Shown here one piece after another: positions 9,070-17,165 of a stretch of DNA of 64,000 bases. Origin of the DNA: Flavobacterium jumunjinense (lineage in GTDB: Bacteria; Bacteroidota; Bacteroidia; Flavobacteriales; Flavobacteriaceae); assembly GCF_021650975.2 (NCBI RefSeq), contig NZ_CP091285.1, positions 2,542,001 through 2,606,000 of the forward strand. The letters run 5' to 3'. The notes below the pieces were generated by a model. That model ran no database searches. It saw only the letters and a program-made list of their open reading frames with translations, and had not been told where the DNA came from. Both the position numbers and the translations under genes were made by a program. Within the stretch, counting starts at the first letter, position 1. Each line of letters starts with the position of its first letter.

Positions 9070-10992
9070 ATGAAAAAACTGCTCATTTTATTCTTTGTTT
9101 TCTTTTTGAATCTTATTTTTTCTCAAAGAGATAATTCGCTACAAAATAATGGTTCTTCTGAGGAAAAAGAGAAGTCACCTTTTTCTCTCAAGAAAAAAGA
9201 AGAAAAACCACCTATTAGTCTCTACAAGATTTATACATTAGAAAAAGACACTACCTTTGTCGATACTACTTTATCAATCGCTAAAGAGTATAAATATAAT
9301 TTACTTCGTAAAGATATTTTCGGATTAATTGCATTTGCTAATGAAGGACATACTTATAATACTTTAGACTTTGGTTTAATCAGAAAAAAGGTAAATCCAG
9401 TAATGGGATTTTCTGGTAAACATTTTAATTATCTTGAGGTAGAGGACATAAAATATTATAATGTTCCTACACCGTTGTCTGATCTTTATTTTAAGACTGT
9501 AATGGAGCAAGGGCAATCTGTTGATGCTTTTTTGACAGTGAATACCAAACCAAATTTAAATTTTTCAATTGCTTATAAAGGAATACGTTCAATAGGTAAG
9601 TATATAAATAATATTTCAAGTTCTGGAAATTTCAGATTTACTACAAGTTATTTTACTACAGACAAAAGATATCATTTAAATGCACATTTTACAGGGCAAG
9701 ATATTTCTAATCAAGAAAATGGAGGGATAAAAGATATCAATCTTTTTGAATTAAGTGAACAACCCTATAATCAAAGAGAAAGATTAGATGTCTATTTTAA
9801 TGATGCTACTTCTTTATTGAAAGGAAATAGATTTTTAATAGATCATTCTTATAAACTGAGTAAGGATAATTCTAATAGTTTCGTTATTCTTCACCAATTT
9901 AATTATGAATATAAATTTTTTAATTTTGAACAAATAACTTCAAATGAAAGATTTGGTAACTCTTTATCTGGTACAATAAATAATAAAACAAGATATAATC
10001 ATTTGTATAATAAATTAGGATTAGGATTCACTACAGATAAATACGGTGATATTTCAGTTTTTATTGATGATAATAATTATAATTATTTTTATAAAAGTGT
10101 TGTTTATGATAATGTTGGAAATATTTCTGTGCCAAATGCTATAAATGATAGAATAACATCAGTTGGTGGAAATTTAGATTATAAAATTAATAAATTCAAT
10201 TTAAAATTATTAGCTTCCAATTCAATTACTAAACAATCGGTCTCTAATATTCAAGCTTCATTAGATTATAAATTGAATAATGATTTTAAAATTCAATTTG
10301 AGTATCAAAAAATAAATAGTCTTCCTAATTTAAATTACACACTTTATCAAAGTAGTTATATAGATTATAATTGGTTTAATAATTTCAAAAATGAAAAAAC
10401 AAATCAATTTCAAGTTTCTGCTTTATCCAAATGGGTAAAACTAGAAGCTAAATATGCTATTTTAGATGATTATTTGTATTTTGACAATGTATTAAACGAT
10501 ATAACAAAATTAAATGTTAAACCGTTTCAGTCAGATAAAACTATAACTTACGCTTCTGTAAAAGCCTCTAATGAAATTAAGTTTTGGAAATTAGCACTAG
10601 ATAATACTTTTTTGTGTCAAAACGTAGAAAATTCTGATAAAAAATTAAACGTACCTCAGTTTGTAACTAGAAATTCTTTATATTTTTCAGAACATGTTTT
10701 TAAAAAGGCAATGTTTATTCAAACCGGTATAATTTTTAATTATTTTACAGAATATTATGCTAATGATTATAATCCATTATTAGGAGAGTTTTATACTCAA
10801 AGTGAAAGAAAAATTGGTGGTTTCCCAATGATCGATTTCTTTATAAATGCAAAAGTAAAACAAGCTAGACTTTTTCTAAAGGCAGAACATTTTAACTCCT
10901 CAATGACAGGATATAATTTCTATTCAGCACCAAATTATCCTTACAGAGATTTTATCGTTAGATTTGGAATAGTGTGGAATTTCTTTAAATAA
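9070..10992 (+). CDS. Putative outer-membrane porin-like protein
   Basis: A 640-residue protein with an N-terminal signal peptide (MKKLLILFFVFFLNLIFSQ). After a lysine- and glutamate-rich linker it consists of alternating amphipathic strands rich in Tyr, Phe and Asn, ending in FIVRFGIVWNFFK, a C-terminal aromatic residue typical of outer-membrane barrels. It resembles the conserved putative porin family of Flavobacteria. An isolated gene between a terminator and a structured repeat. Transport role not established; family call is by overall composition and length rather than a catalytic motif. Confidence 0.7.
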   Translation: MKKLLILFFVFFLNLIFSQRDNSLQNNGSSEEKEKSPFSLKKKEEKPPISLYKIYTLEKDTTFVDTTLSIAKEYKYNLLRKDIFGLIAFANEGHTYNTLDFGLIRKKVNPVMGFSGKHFNYLEVEDIKYYNVPTPLSDLYFKTVMEQGQSVDAFLTVNTKPNLNFSIAYKGIRSIGKYINNISSSGNFRFTTSYFTTDKRYHLNAHFTGQDISNQENGGIKDINLFELSEQPYNQRERLDVYFNDATSLLKGNRFLIDHSYKLSKDNSNSFVILHQFNYEYKFFNFEQITSNERFGNSLSGTINNKTRYNHLYNKLGLGFTTDKYGDISVFIDDNNYNYFYKSVVYDNVGNISVPNAINDRITSVGGNLDYKINKFNLKLLASNSITKQSVSNIQASLDYKLNNDFKIQFEYQKINSLPNLNYTLYQSSYIDYNWFNNFKNEKTNQFQVSALSKWVKLEAKYAILDDYLYFDNVLNDITKLNVKPFQSDKTITYASVKASNEIKFWKLALDNTFLCQNVENSDKKLNVPQFVTRNSLYFSEHVFKKAMFIQTGIIFNYFTEYYANDYNPLLGEFYTQSERKIGGFPMIDFFINAKVKQARLFLKAEHFNSSMTGYNFYSAPNYPYRDFIVRFGIVWNFFK

Positions 10993-11024
10993 TCTGAAAC
11001 GAAAGTTGTTGCATTCTTGTTTTC

Positions 11025-11092
11025 CATATTCCTGCTGTTCGTTTTAGTTTCTGAAACTAGTTCAGAAAGCTATCACTTCCATCAGGGTTATA
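11025..11092 (+). repeat. Structured interspersed repeat, copy B
   Basis: Second relative of the element at 798-882. Outer arms CCTG (11031-11034) and CAGG (11083-11086) can pair. The inner hairpin is replaced by a different stem, TTTCTGAA pairing with TTCAGAAA. The 3' end TATCACTTCCATCAGGGTTAT aligns with copies A and C. It lies in the 227-bp gap before the cysteine synthase gene. Confidence 0.5.
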
Positions 11093-11219
11093 GAGTTGGC
11101 TATTTTCTTTTTTGTATTCTTAATATTCACGCTATCTTTGCAAAAAAAAAATAAATTTTAAATAAATTAATAAAATCTAAAAGCATTAGTTTTAAACGAT
11201 GTGAACAATATCTTAAAAA

Positions 11220-12581
11220 ATGAAATACGCAAAAAATATATTAGAAACTATTGGTAATACACCATTAGTAAAAATAAATAATTTAACTAAAGAAATTGAT
11301 GCTTTAGTTCTAGCAAAAGTAGAAACATTCAATCCAGGTAATTCTGTTAAAGATAGAATGGCTGTGAAAATGATTGACGATGCGGAAGCTGATGGAAGAC
11401 TAAAACCAGGTGGAACTATTATAGAAGGAACTTCTGGAAATACAGGAATGGGATTGGCTTTAGTTGCTATTGTTAGAGGTTATAAATTAATTTGTGTTAT
11501 TTCGGATAAGCAGTCTAAAGAAAAAATGGACATACTTAGAGCTGTTGGAGCAAGAGTTGTAGTTTGTCCTACAGATGTTGAACCATCAGACCCTAGATCA
11601 TATTACTCGGTTTCAAAACGTTTAGCTGAAGAGACTGAAAATTCTTGGTATGTTAATCAGTATGATAATCCAAGTAATGCACTTGCGCATTATGAACAAA
11701 CGGCCCCAGAGCTTTGGGAACAAACCGACGGTAAAATTACACATTTTGTTGTAGGTGTTGGAACAGGAGGTACAATTTCTGGTGTTGCAAAATATTTAAA
11801 AGCAAAAAATCCAAATGTTAAAGTTTGGGGAATTGATACTTATGGTTCTGTATTTAAGAAGTATCATGAAACAGGAATTTTCGATGAAAACGAAATTTAT
11901 TCTTATATAACGGAAGGAATTGGTGAAGATATTTTACCTAAGAATGTTGATTTTTCTTTAATAGATGGCTTTACTAAAGTAACAGACAAAGATGCAGCTG
12001 TATATACAAGAAGATTAGCTTTGGAAGAAGGAATTTTTGTAGGAAATTCAGCTGGTGCTGCAATTAAAGGGTTATTGCAATTAAAGGACAATTTTAAACC
12101 AGATGATGTTGTAGTTGTTCTATTTCATGATTCAGGAAGCAGATATGTAGGTAAAATGTTCAATGATGATTGGATGCGTGAAAGAGGTTTCTTAGAAGAA
12201 GAAGTAACAAAAGCTGTAGATTTGATTAAAGATCATCAAGATAAACCTTTAGTGATTGTTAGAACTGAAGAATTAGTATCTCATGCAATTGAAAGATTAA
12301 AAAGGTATAAAATATCACAGATTCCTGTTATAGATACAACTGGTTTTGTAGGTAGTATTGATGAGACAGATTTGTTCAGAAGTTATGTTGAAGATAAAAA
12401 TATTGCTGATAAACCGATAAAAGATATAATGGGTAAGCCATATCCAATTGTTAAAGCAACAGCTTCAATGGAAGAAATCTCTAAATTAATTAATAAAGAT
12501 AATCAAGCGGTTTTAGTTGAATTAGAAAACGGGAAGCATCATATTATTACAAAACACGATGTAATAAGTTCAATAAAATAA
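11220..12581 (+). CDS. PLP-dependent cysteine synthase / cystathionine beta-synthase with CBS pair
   Basis: Beta-replacement enzyme of cysteine or transsulfuration metabolism, 453 residues. The PLP fold (1-320) carries Lys44 in NPGNSVKDRM as the Schiff-base lysine, the phosphate loop TSGNTG (71-76) and the glycine loop VGTGGTISG. A C-terminal pair of CBS domains (about 335-453) likely senses adenosyl ligands. This architecture matches bacterial cystathionine beta-synthases as well as CBS-fused cysteine synthases; sequence alone does not decide between O-acetylserine and serine as substrate. Its natural terminator has been split by an insertion sequence 20 bp downstream. Confidence 0.9.
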   Translation: MKYAKNILETIGNTPLVKINNLTKEIDALVLAKVETFNPGNSVKDRMAVKMIDDAEADGRLKPGGTIIEGTSGNTGMGLALVAIVRGYKLICVISDKQSKEKMDILRAVGARVVVCPTDVEPSDPRSYYSVSKRLAEETENSWYVNQYDNPSNALAHYEQTAPELWEQTDGKITHFVVGVGTGGTISGVAKYLKAKNPNVKVWGIDTYGSVFKKYHETGIFDENEIYSYITEGIGEDILPKNVDFSLIDGFTKVTDKDAAVYTRRLALEEGIFVGNSAGAAIKGLLQLKDNFKPDDVVVVLFHDSGSRYVGKMFNDDWMRERGFLEEEVTKAVDLIKDHQDKPLVIVRTEELVSHAIERLKRYKISQIPVIDTTGFVGSIDETDLFRSYVEDKNIADKPIKDIMGKPYPIVKATASMEEISKLINKDNQAVLVELENGKHHIITKHDVISSIK

Positions 12582-12651
12582 ATAAATAATTTTTTTATTA
12601 AAAAACCTGTAAGTCTTTAGACTGCACCCAAAAGGTTAGACAAATTTATAA

Positions 12652-13485
12652 TTAATTTTGATAATAATGAGCTCGATATTTTATCGGGCTCATTTTGTTT
12701 AAATTTGATTTAATTCTTTCATTATTATAATAACTTATATATTCTATTATCTCCTTTTTTAATTCTTCAATAGACTTGTATTTTTTTAGATAAAACAGCT
12801 CTGATTTTAATATTCCAAAGAAGTTTTCAATAATGGCATTGTCTAAACAATTTGCTTTTCTAGACATACTTTGTGTAATCCCTTTTTGTTTCAATAAATA
12901 TTGATAGTGCTTCATTTGATATTGCCAACCTTGGTCAGAGTGTAAAATTAAATTAGTCTTATTTGGTATTTTCTTAAATGCTTTTTTAAGCATCATAACT
13001 ACCTGATTAAATACAGGTCGTTCTGTTAACTCATAACTAATAATTTCTTGATTAAATAAGTCAATTATCGGTGATAAATATAGCTTCTTTCCAGAGACAT
13101 TAAACTCGGTAACATCAGTTGCCCATTTTTGATTTGGTGCTGTTGCTTTAAAATTTCTTTCTAAAATATTAGGAGCTATTTTACCATGCTCTCCTTTATA
13201 TGATCTATACTTTTTAACTCTAATGACGCTTTTTAATCCTAATAATTTCATTAACCTGAAAACTGTTTTATGATTAATAATTATTCCTTTATTTTGAAGT
13301 TCATCAGTTACTCTTCGATAACCATAACGACCTTTATGTTTGTGATAAATCGATTTAATTAGTTCTTTAACTACTCTATATTTATCACTTAATTTACTTT
13401 GTTTTTGATGATAATAAAAACTACTTCTTGCCATATTTGTATAATTTAAAAGTACTTTTAAATCATATTTATGCCTTAATTCCAT
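12652..13485 (-). CDS. IS3-family transposase OrfB (DDE integrase domain)
   Basis: Catalytic part of the transposase, 277 residues. An N-terminal helix-turn-helix segment (about 30-85) precedes an integrase core with the DD35E triad: Asp124 in WATDVTEF, Asp184 in LHSDQGWQYQ and Glu220 in DNAIIENFFG. It lies in the -1 frame relative to orfA, 5 nt downstream, and is most likely made mainly as an OrfAB fusion. Intact and probably active. Confidence 0.95.
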   Translation of the reverse strand: MELRHKYDLKVLLNYTNMARSSFYYHQKQSKLSDKYRVVKELIKSIYHKHKGRYGYRRVTDELQNKGIIINHKTVFRLMKLLGLKSVIRVKKYRSYKGEHGKIAPNILERNFKATAPNQKWATDVTEFNVSGKKLYLSPIIDLFNQEIISYELTERPVFNQVVMMLKKAFKKIPNKTNLILHSDQGWQYQMKHYQYLLKQKGITQSMSRKANCLDNAIIENFFGILKSELFYLKKYKSIEELKKEIIEYISYYNNERIKSNLNKMSPIKYRAHYYQN

Positions 13486-13490
13486 TATGA

Positions 13491-14009
13491 CTAGCGCTTG
13501 TTGGCTCTTTCTTCCGCCTGAATTAAGGCTTGTAACTTTTTTAAATAATCATTCTCACAACGTAATGCTTCATTTTCCTTAAGAAGTTCTTCTTCTCTGG
13601 TTAGTGGCTTAGCTGATTTGCTTTTTTTGCTTTTAAAATTCATAGATCTTGGTCTTCCTTTAATTTTTGGTTGTAGTCCTTCAAAACCAAAGTTAACAAA
13701 ATCTTTTTTCCATTTTACAATAATAGCTAAATCAGGAATATTAAACTTTAAACAAGTATCTATTAATGAAAGTGATTCCTTTTCTATAGTTTTTAATACT
13801 TTTAGCTTAAAATCAGCTGAATAACTTTGATTTCTCCTGGGCAATAAACCCTCTTTCCCATAGCTTTTATAAAATCTAATCCACTTACGAATATTAGATT
13901 CGTCTGGACCTTTTAACTTTGAAACATATAAATTTGAATAATGTTTCTTTAATACTAATTCTACACATTCTAACTTAAATGCATAAGAATACTTGACTTT
14001 TCTTTCCAT
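13491..14009 (-). CDS. IS3-family transposase OrfA (DNA-binding subunit)
   Basis: A 172-residue protein with two helix-turn-helix segments (about 8-55 and 65-110) and a C-terminal leucine/glutamate-rich coiled coil (REEELLKENEALRCENDYL) for multimerisation. It recognises the IS ends. The coding sequence starts 43 bp inside the right end, beside the terminal hairpin. Confidence 0.93.
   Translation of the reverse strand: MERKVKYSYAFKLECVELVLKKHYSNLYVSKLKGPDESNIRKWIRFYKSYGKEGLLPRRNQSYSADFKLKVLKTIEKESLSLIDTCLKFNIPDLAIIVKWKKDFVNFGFEGLQPKIKGRPRSMNFKSKKSKSAKPLTREEELLKENEALRCENDYLKKLQALIQAEERANKR
13536..13542 (-). other. Programmed -1 frameshift site in IS copy 1
   Basis: On the coding strand the heptamer A AAA AAG lies in the orfA frame near its end (codons TTA AAA AAG). 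A -1 slip there opens a frame (KVTSLNSGGRKSQQALVI) that runs without a stop into orfB. This is the classic arrangement for an IS3 OrfAB fusion transposase. Confidence 0.75.
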
Positions 14010-14058
14010 AAAAAATGCCCCAAATAGTGTCTAACTTTTTGGGGCATGTTCACTTTGA

Positions 14059-14088
14059 TTTGCAGGTTTTGTTTTTTCTGTATATTTG
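14059..14088 (+). promoter_or_regulatory. Bacteroidota-type promoter of the DUF2851 gene
   Basis: TTTG (14059-14062), an 18-bp spacer and TATATTTG (14081-14088, matching TAnnTTTG) lie 40 bp before the ATG at 14128. The promoter survives just outside the right end of IS copy 1. Its position argues against the upstream TTG at 14086 as a start. Confidence 0.65.
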
Positions 14089-14809
14089 TACTTTAGTATA
14101 AGCCAATTAATTAGTATAAGCCACAGAATGAAAGAAGATTTTTTACACCATGTTTGGTTGCATAAAAGAATTGATGTAACCCAATTGTTTACTACGAAAA
14201 AGGAGAAAATTGAAATTCTCAAATTTGGACAATACCTTCAAACTTCAGGTCCAGATTTTTTTAATGCACAGCTCATAATAGCCAATCAAAAATGGGCTGG
14301 AAATATTGAAATTCATGTTAAATCATCAGATTGGTATTTGCATAATCATGAAAAAGACAAGAATTACGATAATGTCATTTTGCATGTTGTCTGGGAACAT
14401 GATATAGAAATTTATAGAAGTAATAATACAGAAATTCCTGTTTTAGAATTAAAACAATATATAAAACTATCAGATGTCAATAGGTATAAAGATTTGTTTA
14501 GACCTAAAAAATGGATTAACTGTGAGAATCAAATTAATAAAATCGATAATTTTAAGTGGTCGAATTGGAAAGAAAGACTATTTTTTGAACGACTAGAACG
14601 AAAATCAGAGTTCATTTCAAGTTTGCTTGTTGAAACTAAAAACGATTGGGATGCAGTGCTTTTTTGTTTGTTAGCAAAAAATTTTGGTTTAAATATAAAT
14701 GGAGATTCTTTTCTCGAAATTGCAAAATCAATTCCATTTTCTGTAATTAGAAAAGAAAAATCCGAAGTTGAAAATTAGACTGCACCCAAAAGGTTAGACA
14801 AATTTATAA

Positions 14810-15643
14810 TTAATTTTGATAATAATGAGCTCGATATTTTATCGGGCTCATTTTGTTTAAATTTGATTTAATTCTTTCATTATTATAATAACTTATATAT
14901 TCTATTATCTCCTTTTTTAATTCTTCAATAGACTTGTATTTTTTTAGATAAAACAGCTCTGATTTTAATATTCCAAAGAAGTTTTCAATAATGGCATTGT
15001 CTAAACAATTTGCTTTTCTAGACATACTTTGTGTAATCCCTTTTTGTTTCAATAAATATTGATAGTGCTTCATTTGATATTGCCAACCTTGGTCAGAGTG
15101 TAAAATTAAATTAGTCTTATTTGGTATTTTCTTAAATGCTTTTTTAAGCATCATAACTACCTGATTAAATACAGGTCGTTCTGTTAACTCATAACTAATA
15201 ATTTCTTGATTAAATAAGTCAATTATCGGTGATAAATATAGCTTCTTTCCAGAGACATTAAACTCGGTAACATCAGTTGCCCATTTTTGATTTGGTGCTG
15301 TTGCTTTAAAATTTCTTTCTAAAATATTAGGAGCTATTTTACCATGCTCTCCTTTATATGATCTATACTTTTTAACTCTAATGACGCTTTTTAATCCTAA
15401 TAATTTCATTAACCTGAAAACTGTTTTATGATTAATAATTATTCCTTTATTTTGAAGTTCATCAGTTACTCTTCGATAACCATAACGACCTTTATGTTTG
15501 TGATAAATCGATTTAATTAGTTCTTTAACTACTCTATATTTATCACTTAATTTACTTTGTTTTTGATGATAATAAAAACTACTTCTTGCCATATTTGTAT
15601 AATTTAAAAGTACTTTTAAATCATATTTATGCCTTAATTCCAT
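14810..15643 (-). CDS. IS3-family transposase OrfB, copy 2
   Basis: Protein identical over 277 residues to the copy-1 OrfB, with the same DD35E residues (Asp124, Asp184, Glu220). Intact. Frame relation to orfA is also the same (-1). Confidence 0.95.
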   Translation of the reverse strand: MELRHKYDLKVLLNYTNMARSSFYYHQKQSKLSDKYRVVKELIKSIYHKHKGRYGYRRVTDELQNKGIIINHKTVFRLMKLLGLKSVIRVKKYRSYKGEHGKIAPNILERNFKATAPNQKWATDVTEFNVSGKKLYLSPIIDLFNQEIISYELTERPVFNQVVMMLKKAFKKIPNKTNLILHSDQGWQYQMKHYQYLLKQKGITQSMSRKANCLDNAIIENFFGILKSELFYLKKYKSIEELKKEIIEYISYYNNERIKSNLNKMSPIKYRAHYYQN

Positions 15644-15648
15644 TATGA

Positions 15649-16167
15649 CTAGCGCTTGTTGGCTCTTTCTTCCGCCTGAATTAAGGCTTGTAACTTTTTT
15701 AAATAATCATTCTCACAACGTAATGCTTCATTTTCCTTAAGAAGTTCTTCTTCTCTGGTTAGTGGCTTAGCTGATTTGCTTTTTTTGCTTTTAAAATTCA
15801 TAGATCTTGGTCTTCCTTTAATTTTTGGTTGTAGTCCTTCAAAACCAAAGTTAACAAAATCTTTTTTCCATTTTACAATAATAGCTAAATCAGGAATATT
15901 AAACTTTAAACAAGTATCTATTAATGAAAGTGATTCCTTTTCTATAGTTTTTAATACTTTTAGCTTAAAATCAGCTGAATAACTTTGATTTCTCCTGGGC
16001 AATAAACCCTCTTTCCCATAGCTTTTATAAAATCTAATCCACTTACGAATATTAGATTCGTCTGGACCTTTTAACTTTGAAACATATAAATTTGAATAAT
16101 GTTTCTTTAATACTAATTCTACACATTCTAACTTAAATGCATAAGAATACTTGACTTTTCTTTCCAT
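15649..16167 (-). CDS. IS3-family transposase OrfA, copy 2
   Basis: Protein identical over 172 residues to the copy-1 OrfA, with paired helix-turn-helix segments and a C-terminal coiled coil. Its slippery heptamer lies at 15694-15700. Confidence 0.93.
   Translation of the reverse strand: MERKVKYSYAFKLECVELVLKKHYSNLYVSKLKGPDESNIRKWIRFYKSYGKEGLLPRRNQSYSADFKLKVLKTIEKESLSLIDTCLKFNIPDLAIIVKWKKDFVNFGFEGLQPKIKGRPRSMNFKSKKSKSAKPLTREEELLKENEALRCENDYLKKLQALIQAEERANKR
15694..15700 (-). other. Programmed -1 frameshift site in IS copy 2
   Basis: Same A AAA AAG heptamer and open -1 frame as in copy 1. Confidence 0.7.
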
Positions 16168-16864
16168 AAAAAATGCCCCAAATAGTGTCTAACTTTTTGG
16201 GGCATGTTCAAATTTAGAAGCTTTGTTTTTTGGAATGGCAAATCTTTTAGAGTCAGATTTTCAAGATGAATATTGTAATCGCTTAAAAACAAATTGGCAG
16301 TATTTAAAAATAAAATATGCATTAAAGGATAATATTTCAGAAGAAATTCAATTTTTTAAACTCAGACCAGACAATTTTCCAACAATACGTTTGTCTCAAT
16401 TTGCAGAATTGTATAATATAGTTGGAGATGCTTTTTCAAAATGTATAGAGGTTAATAAAGTAGAAGATATATACGCTTTGTTTTCTGTTAAAGCATCTAA
16501 CTACTGGACTACTCATTATAATTTTGAAAAAGAAAGTGTCTTTAAGGTGAAGAAAACAACGAAATCCTTTATAGACTTAATAATTATAAATACGATAATT
16601 CCAATTAAATTTCTCTACTCAAATTATTTAGGAACAGAGAATTTTGAAGAGTTGATAAATTTATTAAAACAAATTCACCCAGAAAACAATGCTGTTGTTA
16701 AAAAGTTTGCATCGTTAGAATTAGATATAAAAAACGCATTCGATTCCCAAAGTCTAATACAATTAAAAAATGAATATTGTAATCATAATAGATGTCTTAA
16801 ATGTAATGTTGGTATAGAATTAATTAAAAATTAATTACATTTGGTAAAAATAGAAAGTTAATTT

Positions 16865-17083
16865 ATGTATAAAATACTTTATTTTTTCGAAAAGAACGGC
16901 TTTTTTGTTGCCTCTAGATTAGCAGATAAATTAGGAATGAGAGCAACAAACGTTCGCTTGTTTTTTATCTACATTTCTTTTATGACTGCTGGATTAGGTT
17001 TTGGCGTTTATTTAACTTTAGCTTTTCTTTTGAAGTTAAAAGATATGATTTACACAAAACGTTCATCTGTTTTTGATTTGTAA
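16865..17083 (+). CDS. PspC-domain small membrane protein
   Basis: A 72-residue protein made of a single PspC-like domain: an N-terminal stretch (VASRLADKLGMRATNVRLFF) followed by two hydrophobic segments (about 34-60). PspC proteins act in envelope stress in other bacteria; stand-alone short forms like this are common in Flavobacteria and have no defined role. It follows the broken DUF2851 gene by 30 bp and may be read from the same promoter, in which case IS copy 2 could be polar on it. Confidence 0.75.
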   Translation: MYKILYFFEKNGFFVASRLADKLGMRATNVRLFFIYISFMTAGLGFGVYLTLAFLLKLKDMIYTKRSSVFDL

Positions 17084-17165
17084 TGTTGAATTTCAATATA
17101 TTAACTTTTCTTTGTTTTTTCGATAGTTTTCTTATCTTTGAGAAATTAACAACCAATAAATTAAT

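Larger units (their letters stand above)
12619..14052 (-). mobile_element. IS3-family insertion sequence, copy 1 (1434 bp)
   Basis: Imperfect terminal inverted repeats of about 24 bp: the left end reads AGACTGCACCCAAAAGGTTA, the right end (reverse complement) begins GAACATGCCCCAAAAAGTTA just inside the last base. A 4-bp target duplication CTTT flanks it (12615-12618 and 14053-14056). It carries orfA and orfB on the minus strand. The right end forms a strong hairpin (ATGCCCCAAA / TTTGGGGCAT). It appears identical to copy 2 at 14777-16210, implying recent transposition. Confidence 0.93.
12602..14070 (+). terminator. Terminator hairpin split by the insertion sequence
   Basis: AAAACCTG (12602-12609) and CAGGTTTT (14063-14070, followed by GTTTTTT) are the two arms of a hairpin that would have terminated the cysteine synthase gene. 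The 1434-bp IS now sits in what was the loop. Removing the element and one CTTT duplication leaves a loop of about 15 nt. Confidence 0.75.
14777..16210 (-). mobile_element. IS3-family insertion sequence, copy 2 (1434 bp)
   Basis: Same length, ends and reading frames as copy 1, in the same orientation, 2158 bp away. The target duplication is AATT (14773-14776 and 16211-16214). It splits the DUF2851 gene. The two direct copies bracket a 724-bp segment and could recombine to delete it. Confidence 0.95.
14128..16834 (+). pseudogene. DUF2851-family protein, interrupted by IS copy 2
   Basis: The N-terminal part (14128-14776, MKEDFLHHVWLHKRIDVTQL) and the C-terminal part (about 16211-16834) are collinear halves of one DUF2851 protein of roughly 424 residues. 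After removing the IS and one AATT duplication the frame reads through SEVENLEALFFGMANLL. In the present sequence the N-terminal half ends at a TAG partly made of IS bases (14776-14778), and the other half has no natural start. The family has no assigned function; it is common in Bacteroidota and was presumably intact until recently. Confidence 0.9.

Noticed and set aside
14031..14222. 63-codon minus-strand frame at the IS right end
   Set aside because: Antisense to the DUF2851 promoter and start; no protein-like pattern.
12619..16210. The two IS copies as a composite transposon
   Set aside because: The DNA between them is a native promoter and half of a native gene, and each copy has its own target duplication, so they inserted independently.
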